DNA of 64,000 nt from Sulfuracidifex tepidarius (GCF_008326425.1 NZ_AP018929.1:1564875-1628874); one strand, 5' to 3'; counted from the first letter of the stretch, positions 25,472-34,937 are shown. Notes: generated from the letters alone by a model not told the origin. Numbers and translations: made by a program.

Positions 25472-25546
25472 CGGATCCGCCGGGATTTGAACCCGGGCTC
25501 TAGGGCTCCGGAGGCCCTCGCTTTGTCCTAGCTAAGCTACGGATCC
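25472..25546 (-). tRNA. tRNA-Arg(CCG)
   Basis: The 75-base minus-strand cloverleaf has acceptor GGATCCG/CGGATCC. The anticodon stem AGGGC/GCCCT encloses CTCCGGA, so the anticodon is CCG (arginine). The T-arm is CCGGG-TTCAAAT-CCCGG, the discriminator is G, and CCA is not encoded. No intron. This isoacceptor is the classical SSV1 target, but it is unoccupied here. Confidence 0.92.
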
Positions 25547-25587
25547 CATTCAAGATATATATTCCTTGTTTATATAACTCAGTTGAT

Positions 25588-26295
25588 ATGGTAGATTTAA
25601 AAGAGAAGCTGGCTTCCTATTCAATAGATCTTTTAAATAATAAGAGAGTAATTGGAATTGGTACTGGTAAAACTGTAAGAGCTTTGATAGAAAGAATTTA
25701 TCAAAATAAAGATAAATTTATCGATAAGTTATTTATAACGTCCTCTATAGATTCAGAGATAAGGCTCAGAGATCATGGTTTCAATGTAATCTCAATTTAC
25801 ACTGGTACAAGACCGGAGATATATATCGATAGCTTTGATCATATCTTCTACCTAGACCAGATCGACAAGTCCGTAATGATAAAAGGGGGAGGAGGAGCCC
25901 TATTCAGAGAGAAAATATTAGCTACTTATTCCAATTACAGGGTCTACATCGGGGAAAGCTCAAAAGTAGTTACCAACGAAACTATCATTAGAGTACCCAT
26001 AGAGGTATTGCCTTTTGCTCAAGGATATGTCATGGATTACCTCAAGAAGAAAGAGATTTCGATAAAGCCACGGGAATCAGATAGCAAGATAGGAACCATA
26101 TTTTCGGATAACGGAAACATGATTCTTGATATTTACATCAACTCAGATAGAAACTTATGCGAGCTCGATTTGGAATTAAAGAGAGTTACTGGTGTACTTG
26201 AGACCGGTATATTCTGCAACAACCTAATTGATAAAGTAATCATAGCAAATAACGAGGATGAAGTGAAGGTTGTCACAAGAGAAGAAAATACATAG
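25588..26295 (+). CDS. rpiA: Ribose-5-phosphate isomerase A
   Basis: Interconverts ribose-5-phosphate and ribulose-5-phosphate. The 235 residues show the phosphate loop GIGTGKTVRALIE near residue 23 and the catalytic block IKGGGGALFREKI near 98-110. The C-terminal ETGIF segment is typical of RpiA. It begins an operon-like series on the plus strand through secG; its end overlaps the SWIM gene by 26 bases. Confidence 0.92.
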   Translation: MVDLKEKLASYSIDLLNNKRVIGIGTGKTVRALIERIYQNKDKFIDKLFITSSIDSEIRLRDHGFNVISIYTGTRPEIYIDSFDHIFYLDQIDKSVMIKGGGGALFREKILATYSNYRVYIGESSKVVTNETIIRVPIEVLPFAQGYVMDYLKKKEISIKPRESDSKIGTIFSDNGNMILDIYINSDRNLCELDLELKRVTGVLETGIFCNNLIDKVIIANNEDEVKVVTREENT

Positions 26296-26611
26296 ACATT
26301 ACGCTGAAAATATAGTTAAAATTATAGATAAAAATTCAATATTATCTGTTTATATCTACATGGGCAAAAACGGTTACGATTACTTAATGAGCAATAAGTC
26401 TTGCTCCTGTAAGTCATTTTTGTTCAATTCTGTATTTAAAAATAAATCTTACTTGTGTTATCATTTAAAATATTTAGAAAATGCTGAGGAAAAAGACGAA
26501 ATCAGGACGATTTATTTAAATAGTAATGATTTTTTATTAATAATAGAAGAAATCTTTTCCACTGGAAAATCTTTAAAACTAAGGAAGGAGTTGCTAAACG
26601 GGAATAGCTAA
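26270..26611 (+). CDS. Small SWIM-type zinc-finger protein
   Basis: A 113-residue protein with C45-x-C47-x15-C63-x-H65, the CxCx(n)CxH pattern of SWIM zinc fingers. Such fingers are found in DNA- or protein-binding factors, including the RecA-paralogue partner Sws1. The rest is short, AT-rich and helical. The start is TTG inside rpiA; the stop overlaps the ATG of the next gene (TAATG). I do not recognise a named orthologue. A role with RecA/RadA paralogues is a guess from the motif alone. Confidence 0.65.
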   Translation: MSQEKKIHRHYAENIVKIIDKNSILSVYIYMGKNGYDYLMSNKSCSCKSFLFNSVFKNKSYLCYHLKYLENAEEKDEIRTIYLNSNDFLLIIEEIFSTGKSLKLRKELLNGNS

Positions 26612-26757
26612 TGTCGCTCAATGTAGTTGAGATAGTTTTCATAGCATCAATTGTAGCTATATTCATAACCTTTGCCTATGTAATTACTGTAGATTTAGTT
26701 ACGCCGGAAAAGAAAGAAAGTTCAAAAAAGAAAAAAACTATTAAAGGTAGGTTATAA
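26611..26757 (+). CDS. 48-residue single-pass membrane protein
   Basis: ATG at 26611 overlaps the previous stop, and the stop at 26755-26757 overlaps the ATG of elf1 (TAATG on both sides). This tight packing supports a real gene. One transmembrane helix (VEIVFIASIVAIFITFAYVITV, about residues 6-27) is followed by a strongly basic tail (PEKKESSKKKKTIKGRL). It probably sits with the basic end in the cytoplasm, where it could touch nucleic acid, ribosomes or acidic lipids. No family recognised. Confidence 0.68.
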   Translation: MSLNVVEIVFIASIVAIFITFAYVITVDLVTPEKKESSKKKKTIKGRL

Positions 26758-27071
26758 TGGGAGGTAAGAGGAAGAAGAGGACTAAACCGATTAGAGTTAG
26801 ACCAAAGGTTCCTAGTACATTTGAATGTCCACGGTGTGGGAAGGTCAGCATAAACATTAAAATTAAAGATGGCGTTGCAAATGTAACTTGCGGTTCTTGC
26901 GGACTTCACGCAGAAATAGAAGTACCTCCAGTTTTTGATAATGCTAATGCGTACGGAAAATTTCTAGACATGTACTTAGAAGGAAAAATTGAAATAAATG
27001 AAGAGGAAACCAACATAGACGAGGAAGAGGAAAACCATGAAGATGAAAGGAAAAGTGAAGAATTACATTGA
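26757..27071 (+). CDS. Elf1-like transcription elongation factor
   Basis: A 104-residue archaeal Elf1. It has a basic N-terminal helix ([17 protein letters not shown]) and a four-Cys zinc ribbon ([34 protein letters not shown]). The acidic C-terminal tail ([19 protein letters not shown]) is typical of this family. Elf1 binds RNA polymerase near the downstream DNA. The end overlaps the GGGP synthase start by 35 bases. Confidence 0.9.
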   Translation: MGGKRKKRTKPIRVRPKVPSTFECPRCGKVSINIKIKDGVANVTCGSCGLHAEIEVPPVFDNANAYGKFLDMYLEGKIEINEEETNIDEEEENHEDERKSEELH

Positions 27072-27795
27072 CGAGATGTTACATGAAAAAAGATCTTTGC
27101 ATTTTTCTTTGATAGATCCAGACAAGATTAGATCTATAGATGAACTGTCTAGGTTGTCAAAGCAGCTGTATGACGCTGGTACAGACGCGTTTCTAATAGG
27201 AGGTACTCTAGGAATATCGAAAAGCGAGCTTGAGTTGTGCTTAGATATATTAGAAGATTTTGAAATTCCAAAAATACTTTTTCCAAGTAATATTAACATA
27301 GTTTCAGAAAAAGCTGACGCTGTACTTTTCATGTCGCTTCTGAACTCAGATGATATCTATTATGTAATCGGGGCTCAGGTGATGGGCGCCCCTATAATTA
27401 AGAAGAACAAGTTAGAACCTTTATCTACAGCTTACATAATAATAGGCCACGGTGGTACAGCTGGTCACATAGGAAGAGCTAGAGTGATACCATTCGATAA
27501 CTTTGAACTTGCCTCCGCATATGTAATGGCAGCCGAATTCATGGGGATGGATTTCGCTTATCTTGAGGCTGGATCCGGATCTCCTGAGACAGTTAAACCT
27601 GAAATGGTATCCGCTGTGAAGAAGATATCTAGAATAAATTTAATAGTAGGTGGCGGAATTAGAAGCGAAGAAAAAGCCGAGAAAATAGCTTCCGCAGGAG
27701 CTGACATTATAGTTACAGGGAACGTTATAGAGAGTAATATAGAGAACGCGACAAAAATTATAAGGCGGATAAAACAGACAAAGAGTATTGAGTGA
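27037..27795 (+). CDS. Geranylgeranylglyceryl phosphate synthase
   Basis: Prenyltransferase that makes the first ether bond of archaeal lipids from sn-glycerol-1-phosphate and geranylgeranyl-PP. The 252-residue TIM-barrel protein shows HFSLIDPDK near residue 22, [10 protein letters not shown] near 50 and [13 protein letters not shown] near 172. The phosphate-binding end is IVGGGIRS ... [11 protein letters not shown]. Two ATGs (27037 and 27043) are possible starts. It uses the product of egsA at 4197. Confidence 0.95.
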   Translation: MKMKGKVKNYIDEMLHEKRSLHFSLIDPDKIRSIDELSRLSKQLYDAGTDAFLIGGTLGISKSELELCLDILEDFEIPKILFPSNINIVSEKADAVLFMSLLNSDDIYYVIGAQVMGAPIIKKNKLEPLSTAYIIIGHGGTAGHIGRARVIPFDNFELASAYVMAAEFMGMDFAYLEAGSGSPETVKPEMVSAVKKISRINLIVGGGIRSEEKAEKIASAGADIIVTGNVIESNIENATKIIRRIKQTKSIE

Positions 27796-27801
27796 TGCAA
27801 A

Positions 27802-27978
27802 ATGCCAGCATCTAAAAAGAAAAAAGAAAACATTCCCCTTTCGTCTATGGCAGGACTAATAAGATACTATGATGAAGACATAGAAAGAATAAAAATAAAC
27901 CCTAAGGCAGTAATAATTGCAAGTTTAGTAATGATAGGTCTTGTTATAGCGCTAACTAAACTACTTCCTACACCTTAA
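27802..27978 (+). CDS. secG: Preprotein translocase subunit SecG/Sec61-beta
   Basis: A 58-residue protein. It has a Lys-rich cytoplasmic start (MPASKKKKENIPLSSMAGLIRYYDEDIERIKINP) and one C-terminal transmembrane helix (KAVIIASLVMIGLVIALTKLL). This is the archaeal Sec61-beta pattern, including the conserved SxAGLIRYY and NP residues. It starts six bases after the GGGP synthase stop and completes the series from rpiA. Confidence 0.92.
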   Translation: MPASKKKKENIPLSSMAGLIRYYDEDIERIKINPKAVIIASLVMIGLVIALTKLLPTP

Positions 27979-27987
27979 ATTTTTTAA

Positions 27988-28289
27988 GGGCCACGGTAGG
28001 GGACAACGGCCGAAAGGCTGAGGAAACTCCGGCCTCCAGCTCAATAGGAGTTTCGCTATGAAACAAGGGGAGATCCCTTGGCTACTGCACAGAAACGTAA
28101 CGGCTAGCTCTCAAATGAAAATGATCCAATTTTTCAATATGTGAATGTTGAAAATAGGTGAGAGGGAGCTGGACGTCTGAAACGGCAGGCCTCCTCGGAG
28201 CAAGTAGGGGGAAAATGATAGGAGCTTGATTCCTCCTGAAACGCATAGCCAAATTCCCCTGTACAGAAGCCGGGTTATTACTGGGGCCC
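27988..28289 (+). ncRNA. rnpB: RNase P RNA
   Basis: About 300 bases with the universally conserved P-RNA blocks. CR I is GAGGAAACTCCGGCC (near 28018). CR II/III is ACAGAAACGTAACGG (28088-28102). CR IV is GACGTCTGAAACGGCAGGCC (28173-28192), and CR V includes ACAGAAGCCGGGTTATTAC (28263-28281). The ends pair as GGGCC...GGCCC (P1). It is transcribed just after secG. The last bases overlap antisense with the tsr3 3' end; the exact ends are by eye. Confidence 0.94.
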
Positions 28290-28787
28290 TTTACCTATAA
28301 TTTTATTCATGACTTCTTTCTCTATTTCCTTTATTTCCTCCTCATTTTTTTCTACATATGAATTCAGTAACTCTTTATTAAGTGTTAGGAATGTATCACC
28401 CCATTTAAATAAACTAAGAAGAGACTTAGCTATTTCTACTTCCCCTATGATATAGAACGATGCAGCTACTGCCTCTATTGACGAAAGTTTGAAAGGCTTT
28501 GCATAGTTCACCGGGTTCCCAGCTAGAAGAAAAGGGAGCCTTCTTCCGCTTCTTGTATATCTTTGGAAGAAACTTTCATCGGATTGGTTCCATGAACTAT
28601 CTATAACAGTAATCCCAAATTTCTCAATTACGGGTTTGTCTTTAATCGAAAGGACTCTATCTACCAATGGATTTAGGATTATTCCGTATACTCTCCTGGT
28701 TTTTACTGCTAATCCTTTTCTAATCATTTTCTTTGCAGTGTTCTTTGAAGGGTCATCCTGATTAAACTCCAATACGTAAATTTTCAT
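28278..28787 (-). CDS. tsr3: Tsr3-like rRNA aminocarboxypropyltransferase
   Basis: A 169-residue enzyme of the DUF367/Tsr3 family. It transfers the 3-amino-3-carboxypropyl group of SAM to a small-subunit rRNA pseudouridine near the decoding site. The recognisable strings are MKIYVLEFNQDDPSKNTAKKMIRKGLA, VIDSSWNQSDESFF, RRLPFLLAGNPVNYAKPFKLSSIEAVAAS. I take the ATG at 28787 rather than 28805 because the family starts there. Its stop lies inside the antisense 3' end of rnpB. Confidence 0.9.
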   Translation of the reverse strand: MKIYVLEFNQDDPSKNTAKKMIRKGLAVKTRRVYGIILNPLVDRVLSIKDKPVIEKFGITVIDSSWNQSDESFFQRYTRSGRRLPFLLAGNPVNYAKPFKLSSIEAVAASFYIIGEVEIAKSLLSLFKWGDTFLTLNKELLNSYVEKNEEEIKEIEKEVMNKIIGKGPQ

Positions 28788-28839
28788 AAATGCCGTAAAG
28801 TTCATATAACCAAAGTTGTATTAAAACTACTGGGAAAAA

Positions 28840-29091
<252 letters not shown>

Positions 29092-29097
29092 TATCTC

Positions 29098-30429
29098 ATG
29101 GAAATAATTATAGGTGTTGATGACCACGACTCCACCAAAGCTGGATGTACAACTCATTTTTCTGTCTTATTAATGAGAGAATTGGCGAAAAGAGGTTTCG
29201 AAATAAAAGAAATTCCTAAATTAGTTAGGTTAAATCCGAACTTACCTTGGAAGACGAGAGGAAATGCAAGTGTAAGTTTTAGCATAGAAGTTACAGAAGA
29301 TACTGACATTATACTAAAAATAAAAGAGATTATAGAGAACCTTTCATACAAGTACGTGACTGAGATCTCTAAAGGATTTGAGATGAATAGGAAACCTGGA
29401 TATGCACTAGCTAAAACGAATGACTTGATAGGTGTCAAGGATGACATCGAGAGATTCTACGAGATGGCCTTATCCGATGTCGTAACCACTGACTTAGCAA
29501 AGCGTTTTGCCAAGAACAGGAATATAGTTGTAGGTGGTGATAGAGGAATTATCGGAAGCATAGCGTCAATGGGTTTTCACGGAGATTATTCCTTTGAGTT
29601 ACTTACTTATCGAATCAAAGATAACTGGGATAAAGAAAGGATCTTAGATAAAAACTCAGTAATTGGAGCAGATATAAAGCTATTTCCGAAAGTCTCTTCA
29701 AATTACGACTACTTTAAGGATGTTCCTCTGATTTTATCTCATGGTACCGATCCTGTTTTATACGGATTAAGAGGAACTACTCCTTACGTGTTACTTGAAG
29801 AGATGAATTTAGTGAAGGCATATGAGGCAATTGATTTTTTCATGTTATTTAAGACGAATCAAATGACAGATGCCCATATAAGGAGAACCGGAATTAATTT
29901 CTATCAGACTACTAAGATAGAATTCAAAGTTAGTTCTATAAAGGTCCTTGAGGGAGGACATGTCATAATTAATGGATACGATTCCCCTGTCGTAGTATAT
30001 AAAGAGACAAGGGAGCTAAACTCCATGTCTAAAATACTGAAAAATGGAGATGTAATAGAAGTAATAGGATCTGTTAAACCTTCATATAATAACACTAAGA
30101 TAGTTGAAGCTGAACGGATCAGAGTAATTTCATTAAATGATATGAGGGAGGAAGTTCCCACATGTCCTAAGTGCGGAAAGAAAATGGAATCTATCGGGAA
30201 AAATAAGGGATACAAGTGCAGAAGATGTAAGACATTCTCTAAGGAAAAAGATAATATAAAAATTAAAAGAGATCTCTCGTTGGAGGTCTATCAATCTTCT
30301 CTTTATAGACATTTAACCAAACCGATCTTTCTAGAACTTCAACATATTGACCTGAGAGTAGAGAAAGATGTCATGGACAAGATATTATCAGAGATATTAG
30401 AAAAAGATATATCTATAAAACTAGGCTAG
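29098..30429 (+). CDS. tiaS: tRNA(Ile2) 2-agmatinylcytidine synthetase TiaS
   Basis: Attaches agmatine to C34 of tRNA-Ile(CAU) so that it reads AUA. The 443 residues start with the conserved IIIGVDDHDSTKAGCTTHFSV and contain NPNLPWKTRGNASV. The ATP-dependent kinase-like section is present (VVGGDRGIIGSIASMG), followed by an OB-fold region (ITGSVKPS-like VIEVIGSVKPSYNN). The C-terminal zinc ribbon is CPKCGKKMESIGKNKGYKCRRC. Full family length. Confidence 0.95.
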   Translation: MEIIIGVDDHDSTKAGCTTHFSVLLMRELAKRGFEIKEIPKLVRLNPNLPWKTRGNASVSFSIEVTEDTDIILKIKEIIENLSYKYVTEISKGFEMNRKPGYALAKTNDLIGVKDDIERFYEMALSDVVTTDLAKRFAKNRNIVVGGDRGIIGSIASMGFHGDYSFELLTYRIKDNWDKERILDKNSVIGADIKLFPKVSSNYDYFKDVPLILSHGTDPVLYGLRGTTPYVLLEEMNLVKAYEAIDFFMLFKTNQMTDAHIRRTGINFYQTTKIEFKVSSIKVLEGGHVIINGYDSPVVVYKETRELNSMSKILKNGDVIEVIGSVKPSYNNTKIVEAERIRVISLNDMREEVPTCPKCGKKMESIGKNKGYKCRRCKTFSKEKDNIKIKRDLSLEVYQSSLYRHLTKPIFLELQHIDLRVEKDVMDKILSEILEKDISIKLG

Positions 30430-30435
30430 CGCCTT

Positions 30436-31386
30436 CTATCTATCCGATAATTTTTCTTCTAAGAATGGTAGAGAATATTCATACCTATTAGAATTTCCAA
30501 AATGCCCTCCACTGAATTCTTTAAATTCGTGAGATATGCCTATCTCGGACATCCTTTTATGCAAAGTCCTCATTCCTACAAACAGATTATACTCATCTTT
30601 ATTTCCGACATCAAGGTAGATTCCTTTCATTCTCTTGAGTTCGTCCCTGTAGTTTACTACATTCTTTGCTGGATCATAGGATAGCCATTTTTCCCAAATT
30701 TCCCTTCTAATCCCACCAGTTTCTAAATCAATAGGGAGATCCGCATAGAGATCATTTTCAGGATTTGGAGAATAAAAATAGGCACTGCCTATCACATTAG
30801 CAGCGCAGACTTCATTGTCGGCAATTTCTTTACTATTAATTACACCTTTCAACCATTTAGTCGGATTAATTGAAGCAAATAGTTTTAATGTACAGATAAA
30901 GTCTTGGATATACATATATTCAAAACAACTATCTCCGAAATGCATAGCAAAACCTTGAATCAGATCTGGATGTCTTACTGCAATTGAATAAGAGCCGAAT
31001 CCTCCAGAGGACTTACCAAATAAACCTACAGCTTGAATATCATATCTTTCCTTAAAGTACGGTATTATTTCTTTTACTATGAAATCTTCATACCTTCCAA
31101 GGATCGAGGAGTTGAGATATTGATTTACATAAATTCTAGTCTTAAAATTAGGATTTATTACAATACTATTCTTTAACTTTTTTGTCGAAAATAGCTTTTC
31201 TATTATCTGTCCAAATCTATTAGAAACTGTAGGTTTCCAATTAAGTCCTGCTAATTCTATAAGGAGAATTGGTCTCTCCTTAGATTCACGAGGGAGTAAC
31301 GTGAGAACCTCTCTTTCTGTAGGGTCACCCATCATATTATCCTTTAAAGCCTCACTTTCGATTTTTTCAATCGTATACTTCAGCAT
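30436..31386 (-). CDS. Alpha/beta-hydrolase, esterase D/enterochelin-esterase-like
   Basis: A 316-residue soluble hydrolase. The nucleophile elbow is GKSSG (VGLFGKSSGGFGSY near residue 124). A probable acid is in LDVGNKDEYNLF near 257 and the catalytic His is in GGHFGN near 298. No signal peptide is present. The substrate cannot be told from sequence: carboxylesterase, S-formylglutathione hydrolase-like and similar activities all share this layout. Transcribed toward tiaS, with which it ends convergently, six bases apart. Confidence 0.8.
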   Translation of the reverse strand: MLKYTIEKIESEALKDNMMGDPTEREVLTLLPRESKERPILLIELAGLNWKPTVSNRFGQIIEKLFSTKKLKNSIVINPNFKTRIYVNQYLNSSILGRYEDFIVKEIIPYFKERYDIQAVGLFGKSSGGFGSYSIAVRHPDLIQGFAMHFGDSCFEYMYIQDFICTLKLFASINPTKWLKGVINSKEIADNEVCAANVIGSAYFYSPNPENDLYADLPIDLETGGIRREIWEKWLSYDPAKNVVNYRDELKRMKGIYLDVGNKDEYNLFVGMRTLHKRMSEIGISHEFKEFSGGHFGNSNRYEYSLPFLEEKLSDR

Positions 31387-31540
31387 AACGCATCTTCTTT
31401 GTATGAGTCTTTATTTTAATAAATAAAGATTTTTTCAAGTTTCAAGATAAAGAAAAATTTCTTTCATTAACAAAGAGAGTATGGTACTAATCACCGATAG
31501 TCAATCTTATTATGCTTATGAATTAATTGTTTCAAGAAGA

Positions 31541-31784
<244 letters not shown>

Positions 31785-32056
31785 TATCTTGTTATTGGTA
31801 CGTTATTTTAAAAGCCTTGATAATTATCATGTCGTGCTCTGTAGCTAGAATACTTACATATAATAATTATCTATCTAATAATGTAAAATATTTGAACCTT
31901 TTTGATCTTATCTAACCTAACTAACATGTCTAGAATATATACTAGATAAATAACTAGGTAAAAGTTAACCTAATGAAACTCTTGTAGATAAATATTAACT
32001 TTTTTGAGAAAATTTTAATTTATTACATTTTCTCTATAAGTAAGAACATCAGAGGG

Positions 32057-32077
32057 ACCCCTCTATTTCCATTGGAG
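32057..32077 (-). promoter_or_regulatory. Origin recognition box 1 (ORB-like)
   Basis: On the minus strand it reads CTCCAATGGAAATAGAGGGG plus T. The bipartite pattern (TCCAnTGGAAA dyad followed by a G-string) is the Orc1/Cdc6-1 binding site of Sulfolobus and other archaea. It is oriented opposite to the other two. Confidence 0.78.
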
Positions 32078-32182
32078 ATTCTTAAGAAAAGAATTTCGTA
32101 GAGAGTCTCAACTTTATACAAACTGTTTTAATTCTGTTATAGATTATGTGTAGAGATCCTTGTATCATTACTGATCTCGAAA

Positions 32183-32203
32183 CTCCAGTAGAAAGACAGG
32201 GGT
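32183..32203 (+). promoter_or_regulatory. Origin recognition box 2 (ORB-like)
   Basis: CTCCAGTAGAAAGACAGGGG plus T. It keeps the TCCAGT and GGGGT halves with the same spacing as the other elements, with changes in the middle, so it may bind more weakly. Confidence 0.7.
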
Positions 32204-32241
32204 AGGACAATATAATAATATATCTTCTCTTTCATAGTTGT

Positions 32242-32262
32242 TTCCAGTGGAAATAGAGGGGT
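32242..32262 (+). promoter_or_regulatory. Origin recognition box 3 (ORB-like)
   Basis: Reads TTCCAGTGGAAATAGAGGGG plus T. It is the closest match to the ORB consensus with its full dyad and G-string. It ends 62 bases before the cdc6 ATG, so initiator bound here could also repress its own gene. Confidence 0.82.
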
Positions 32263-32263
32263 A

Positions 32264-32281
32264 TTTTACTCCCCAGTAAAA
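32264..32281. repeat. Inverted repeat TTTTACT-CCCC-AGTAAAA before cdc6
   Basis: A perfect 7-bp stem with a CCCC centre, placed between ORB3 and the cdc6 TATA box (CTTTTAAG, about 32292-32299). The position suits an operator or an extended initiator-binding site. Confidence 0.6.
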
Positions 32282-32324
32282 TGGAGTACATCTTTTAAGA
32301 ATATTGCGATAACTCCAATTATGA

Positions 32325-33509
32325 ATGAGCGACATTATAGATGAAGTTTTGGAAAACATAAAGAAATCTAGCATCTTCAAGAATAGAGAATATCTTCTTC
32401 CAGACTACGTTCCAGACCAGTTACCTTATAGAGAAAGGCAGATCAAGGAAATCGTAAGCGTGATGGTCCAACTCTATAAGGGAGAGAGACCAGGAAATAT
32501 TTTCATTTACGGGTTAACTGGAACAGGAAAGACTTCGGTAACGAAGTTCGTTTTGTCAAATCTTCATAAAAGGATTCCGGACAAATTTACATATGTCTAT
32601 ATAAATACAAGGCAAAGTGATACGCCGTATCGCGTGATAGCTGATTTCCTTGAATGGCTCGGAGACAAGGTTCCATTTACGGGGCTATCGTTGGCCGAGC
32701 TCTATAGAAGGTTAGTTAAATCCCTAATTTCGCTAAGCAATAACGTAGTCGTAGTCCTTGATGAGATAGATGCTTTAGTAAAGAAATATGACGATGATAT
32801 CCTCTATAGACTCACTAGAATAAACTCAGAACTGAACAGAAGTAAGGTTTCAATAATAGGCATAACCAACGACATACAATTTATTGACATCTTGGATCCT
32901 AGGGTAAAAAGTAGTCTGGGAGAAGTGGAGATCGTATTTCCACCTTATAATGCGGAAGAGCTTACTCAAATTTTGAAAGTCAGGTCATTATCAGCGTTTC
33001 AGGAAGGGGTAGTGGACGATGTAGTTATAGGTTTATGTTCGGCTTTGGCTGCAAGAGACCATGGCGATGCTAGAAGGGCATTAGATCTTCTCAGGGTAGC
33101 AGGAGAGATAGCAGAAAGAAAAGGTAAAAACAAAATCAGCGAAGAAGAAGTTCAGGAGGCCAGAAGTGAAATAGAAAAAGACAGAGTCCACGAGGTGGTC
33201 TCTACTCTCCCTTTTCACTCTAAGCTAGTGTTAGCGTCGATACTCATCTCTAGCGAAAAAATGAGCACCGGGGAAGTTTATAATCAGTATGTCTCTCTTG
33301 CAAAGAAGTTGAAAGTAGAAGTGGTAACTCAGCGAAGAGTCAGCGATATAATTAATGAATTGGACATGATAGGGATATTGAACGCTAAGGTGGTTAACAG
33401 GGGAAGATATGGAAAGACGAAAGAGGTGACACTAGCAGTGGATAAATTCCTCGTTACAAAAATATTGAGGGAGAGTGACCCCAGAATTGCTAGTGTCTGG
33501 AGTAGATGA
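32325..33509 (+). CDS. cdc6-1: Replication initiator Orc1/Cdc6-1
   Basis: AAA+ initiator that binds ORB elements and loads MCM. The 394 residues show Walker [11 protein letters not shown] near residue 63 and Walker [12 protein letters not shown] near 139. Sensor 1 is ITND near 184, followed by the lid domain ([15 protein letters not shown]). The C-terminal winged helix is [11 protein letters not shown]-like, with [18 protein letters not shown] near 345. The ATG at 32325 follows the TATA box by about 26 bases, so the message is probably leaderless. It is located directly next to the ORB elements, which supports the Cdc6-1 rather than Cdc6-2/3 assignment. Confidence 0.93.
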   Translation: MSDIIDEVLENIKKSSIFKNREYLLPDYVPDQLPYRERQIKEIVSVMVQLYKGERPGNIFIYGLTGTGKTSVTKFVLSNLHKRIPDKFTYVYINTRQSDTPYRVIADFLEWLGDKVPFTGLSLAELYRRLVKSLISLSNNVVVVLDEIDALVKKYDDDILYRLTRINSELNRSKVSIIGITNDIQFIDILDPRVKSSLGEVEIVFPPYNAEELTQILKVRSLSAFQEGVVDDVVIGLCSALAARDHGDARRALDLLRVAGEIAERKGKNKISEEEVQEARSEIEKDRVHEVVSTLPFHSKLVLASILISSEKMSTGEVYNQYVSLAKKLKVEVVTQRRVSDIINELDMIGILNAKVVNRGRYGKTKEVTLAVDKFLVTKILRESDPRIASVWSR

Positions 33510-34014
33510 CGGATATTTTCCTTTGAGTTATAAAAGGAAATCAGGAAAGGCCCCGTTAGTAAGTGTTACGTTTTCTAATTATGCAGTCCAAGACGTAGAC
33601 TTCGGTTTTGTGACTGTGGACGGTGAAGATGCTACAGACGTGTTTAACTCCTTGCATAAAGGTGAATTCACAATAATTGATAGCGTAATCTGTGGCGGAT
33701 TTAACTATATTAAGGCAGCAGAGAATTATATATATTTTTTTGGAAAAAAACCAAACACAGAAGCTATATTTAATGCATTGAAGAAGAACTTTGGGAGTGA
33801 CGAAATGAGGATAGAAGTTATAATGAATGTACTAAAAAATATTACTAGAATTCCAACAAAGAAGGGGACAGTCTATATTAATACTGATCTACAACTGAAC
33901 GTTGCAAAAGAGATTATAGAATATTATCAAGTTTTCGTTAAATATCCAGAACCTATAAGGCATGCTCATATAATAGGTCGTGCCATTGGTCAGTTACACG
34001 TAAATGAACTTTGA
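33475..34014 (+). CDS. DUF99 (UPF0215) family protein, endonuclease V-like fold
   Basis: A 179-residue protein. It starts with the family pattern [11 protein letters not shown] and continues with [15 protein letters not shown] and [10 protein letters not shown], then R.P.KKGTVYI and the C-terminal [18 protein letters not shown]99 proteins resemble endonuclease V in fold, and their activity is not established. The start is GTG within the last 35 bases of cdc6-1. The 3' end overlaps the convergent thioesterase gene by 25 bases. Confidence 0.8.
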   Translation: MTPELLVSGVDDGYFPLSYKRKSGKAPLVSVTFSNYAVQDVDFGFVTVDGEDATDVFNSLHKGEFTIIDSVICGGFNYIKAAENYIYFFGKKPNTEAIFNALKKNFGSDEMRIEVIMNVLKNITRIPTKKGTVYINTDLQLNVAKEIIEYYQVFVKYPEPIRHAHIIGRAIGQLHVNEL

Positions 34015-34937
34015 ACCGCTTTGGAGTCCTTTATTCTTTCTTCTCTTTCCTTTAGTCTAGCCTCAAATCTTCTCTTCTCTTTCTCAGTTGAAGGCGTTAT
34101 TTTCTCTATAGGCCTAGGTTTGTTATTTTCGTCGATAGCAACGAAAGAGAACACAGTATTAGTTACCAGCCTCTTCTTTTGTTCAAAGTAATCTATCGCG
34201 AAGACCTTTCCTCCTACATCTAGTGAGGTGTTTCCAGTATATTCTACTGCCCCTTGAATTTCAAGTATATCTCCTACTTTCACAGGAGTCAGGAAATCTG
34301 CGTACCCTGTAGAGACAGTGAACACGTTTCCCTTAGAGTACATCTTGGCTACTACTGCCATAGCCTCGTCTAGCATTGTATACATTTTTCCAGCATATAG
34401 TATTCCATTTCCAAACGCATGTTCAGGATAAATTGTCCTTGTATAAGATCTAGAAAACGTCATATCACTCAAGATGTCTTCATTATCTAGCATTGCCTGC
34501 TTTCTCCTTTGTAATCTCTTCTCTCTCCTCTTCTCGCTCTCCTCCCCATTACGAAAACCATCAATATTTATTTTCCTAGGTCTGTTTTGCTCATCTGTGG
34601 CAACCAACGTCATGTAACTGAAAGCACCGAGCTCTTCCTTTTCCTTCCCTTCCTTGCTTATACAACCTTTAACTCTGACTTCAATTGAAGTGTTCCATGC
34701 GCCAGTGACCTCAGCCACGACTCTTACTATATCTCCTATTCTTGCAGGTTTAATTAGAAAAATGGAATCCACGGATGCTAATAAGTAATTTCCTTTGCTT
34801 ACTGATGACATTAAAACCCCTGCAGTATCTACTAACCAATTCATGTATATTCCTCCGTGTAATGAACCGAAATGATTAGTATGCCAAGGGAAAACATTGT
34901 AGAAAGTTTCTAATTTATACATTTCCTTAAACCTCAC
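33990..34937 (-). CDS. Tandem hot-dog acyl-CoA thioesterase
   Basis: A 315-residue cytoplasmic protein with two hot-dog domains. Each has the acyl-CoA hydrolase pattern. First: [25 protein letters not shown] near residues 21-45, with [16 protein letters not shown]. Second: [25 protein letters not shown] near 170, with [18 protein letters not shown]. The two are linked by a charged Arg/Lys/Glu segment. It may recycle CoA from short acyl-CoA. Its start overlaps the nadM stop by 4 bases, linking it to NAD synthesis in one operon. Confidence 0.88.
   Translation of the reverse strand: MRFKEMYKLETFYNVFPWHTNHFGSLHGGIYMNWLVDTAGVLMSSVSKGNYLLASVDSIFLIKPARIGDIVRVVAEVTGAWNTSIEVRVKGCISKEGKEKEELGAFSYMTLVATDEQNRPRKINIDGFRNGEESEKRREKRLQRRKQAMLDNEDILSDMTFSRSYTRTIYPEHAFGNGILYAGKMYTMLDEAMAVVAKMYSKGNVFTVSTGYADFLTPVKVGDILEIQGAVEYTGNTSLDVGGKVFAIDYFEQKKRLVTNTVFSFVAIDENNKPRPIEKITPSTEKEKRRFEARLKEREERIKDSKAVQSSFTCN

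Larger units (their letters stand above)
31800..32324. other. oriC1: Replication origin region (oriC1 type) upstream of orc1/cdc6-1
   Basis: Gene-free DNA containing three ORB-like elements (32057-32077 minus, 32183-32203 plus, 32242-32262 plus). The flanking AT-rich DNA (31840-32040, and 32080-32180 between the first two elements) would be the unwinding element. In Sulfolobus, oriC1 has just this arrangement: ORB elements flanking an AT-rich stretch directly upstream of cdc6-1. A 12-bp palindrome TGATAATTATCA lies at about 31817-31828. The call rests on motif and context; no skew analysis was possible. Confidence 0.82.

Noticed and set aside
25149-25546. Possible fourth int(N) fossil at tRNA-Arg(CCG), the classical SSV1 target
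   Set aside because: The DNA beyond the tRNA 3' end shows no integrase-like frame and no abutting palindrome.
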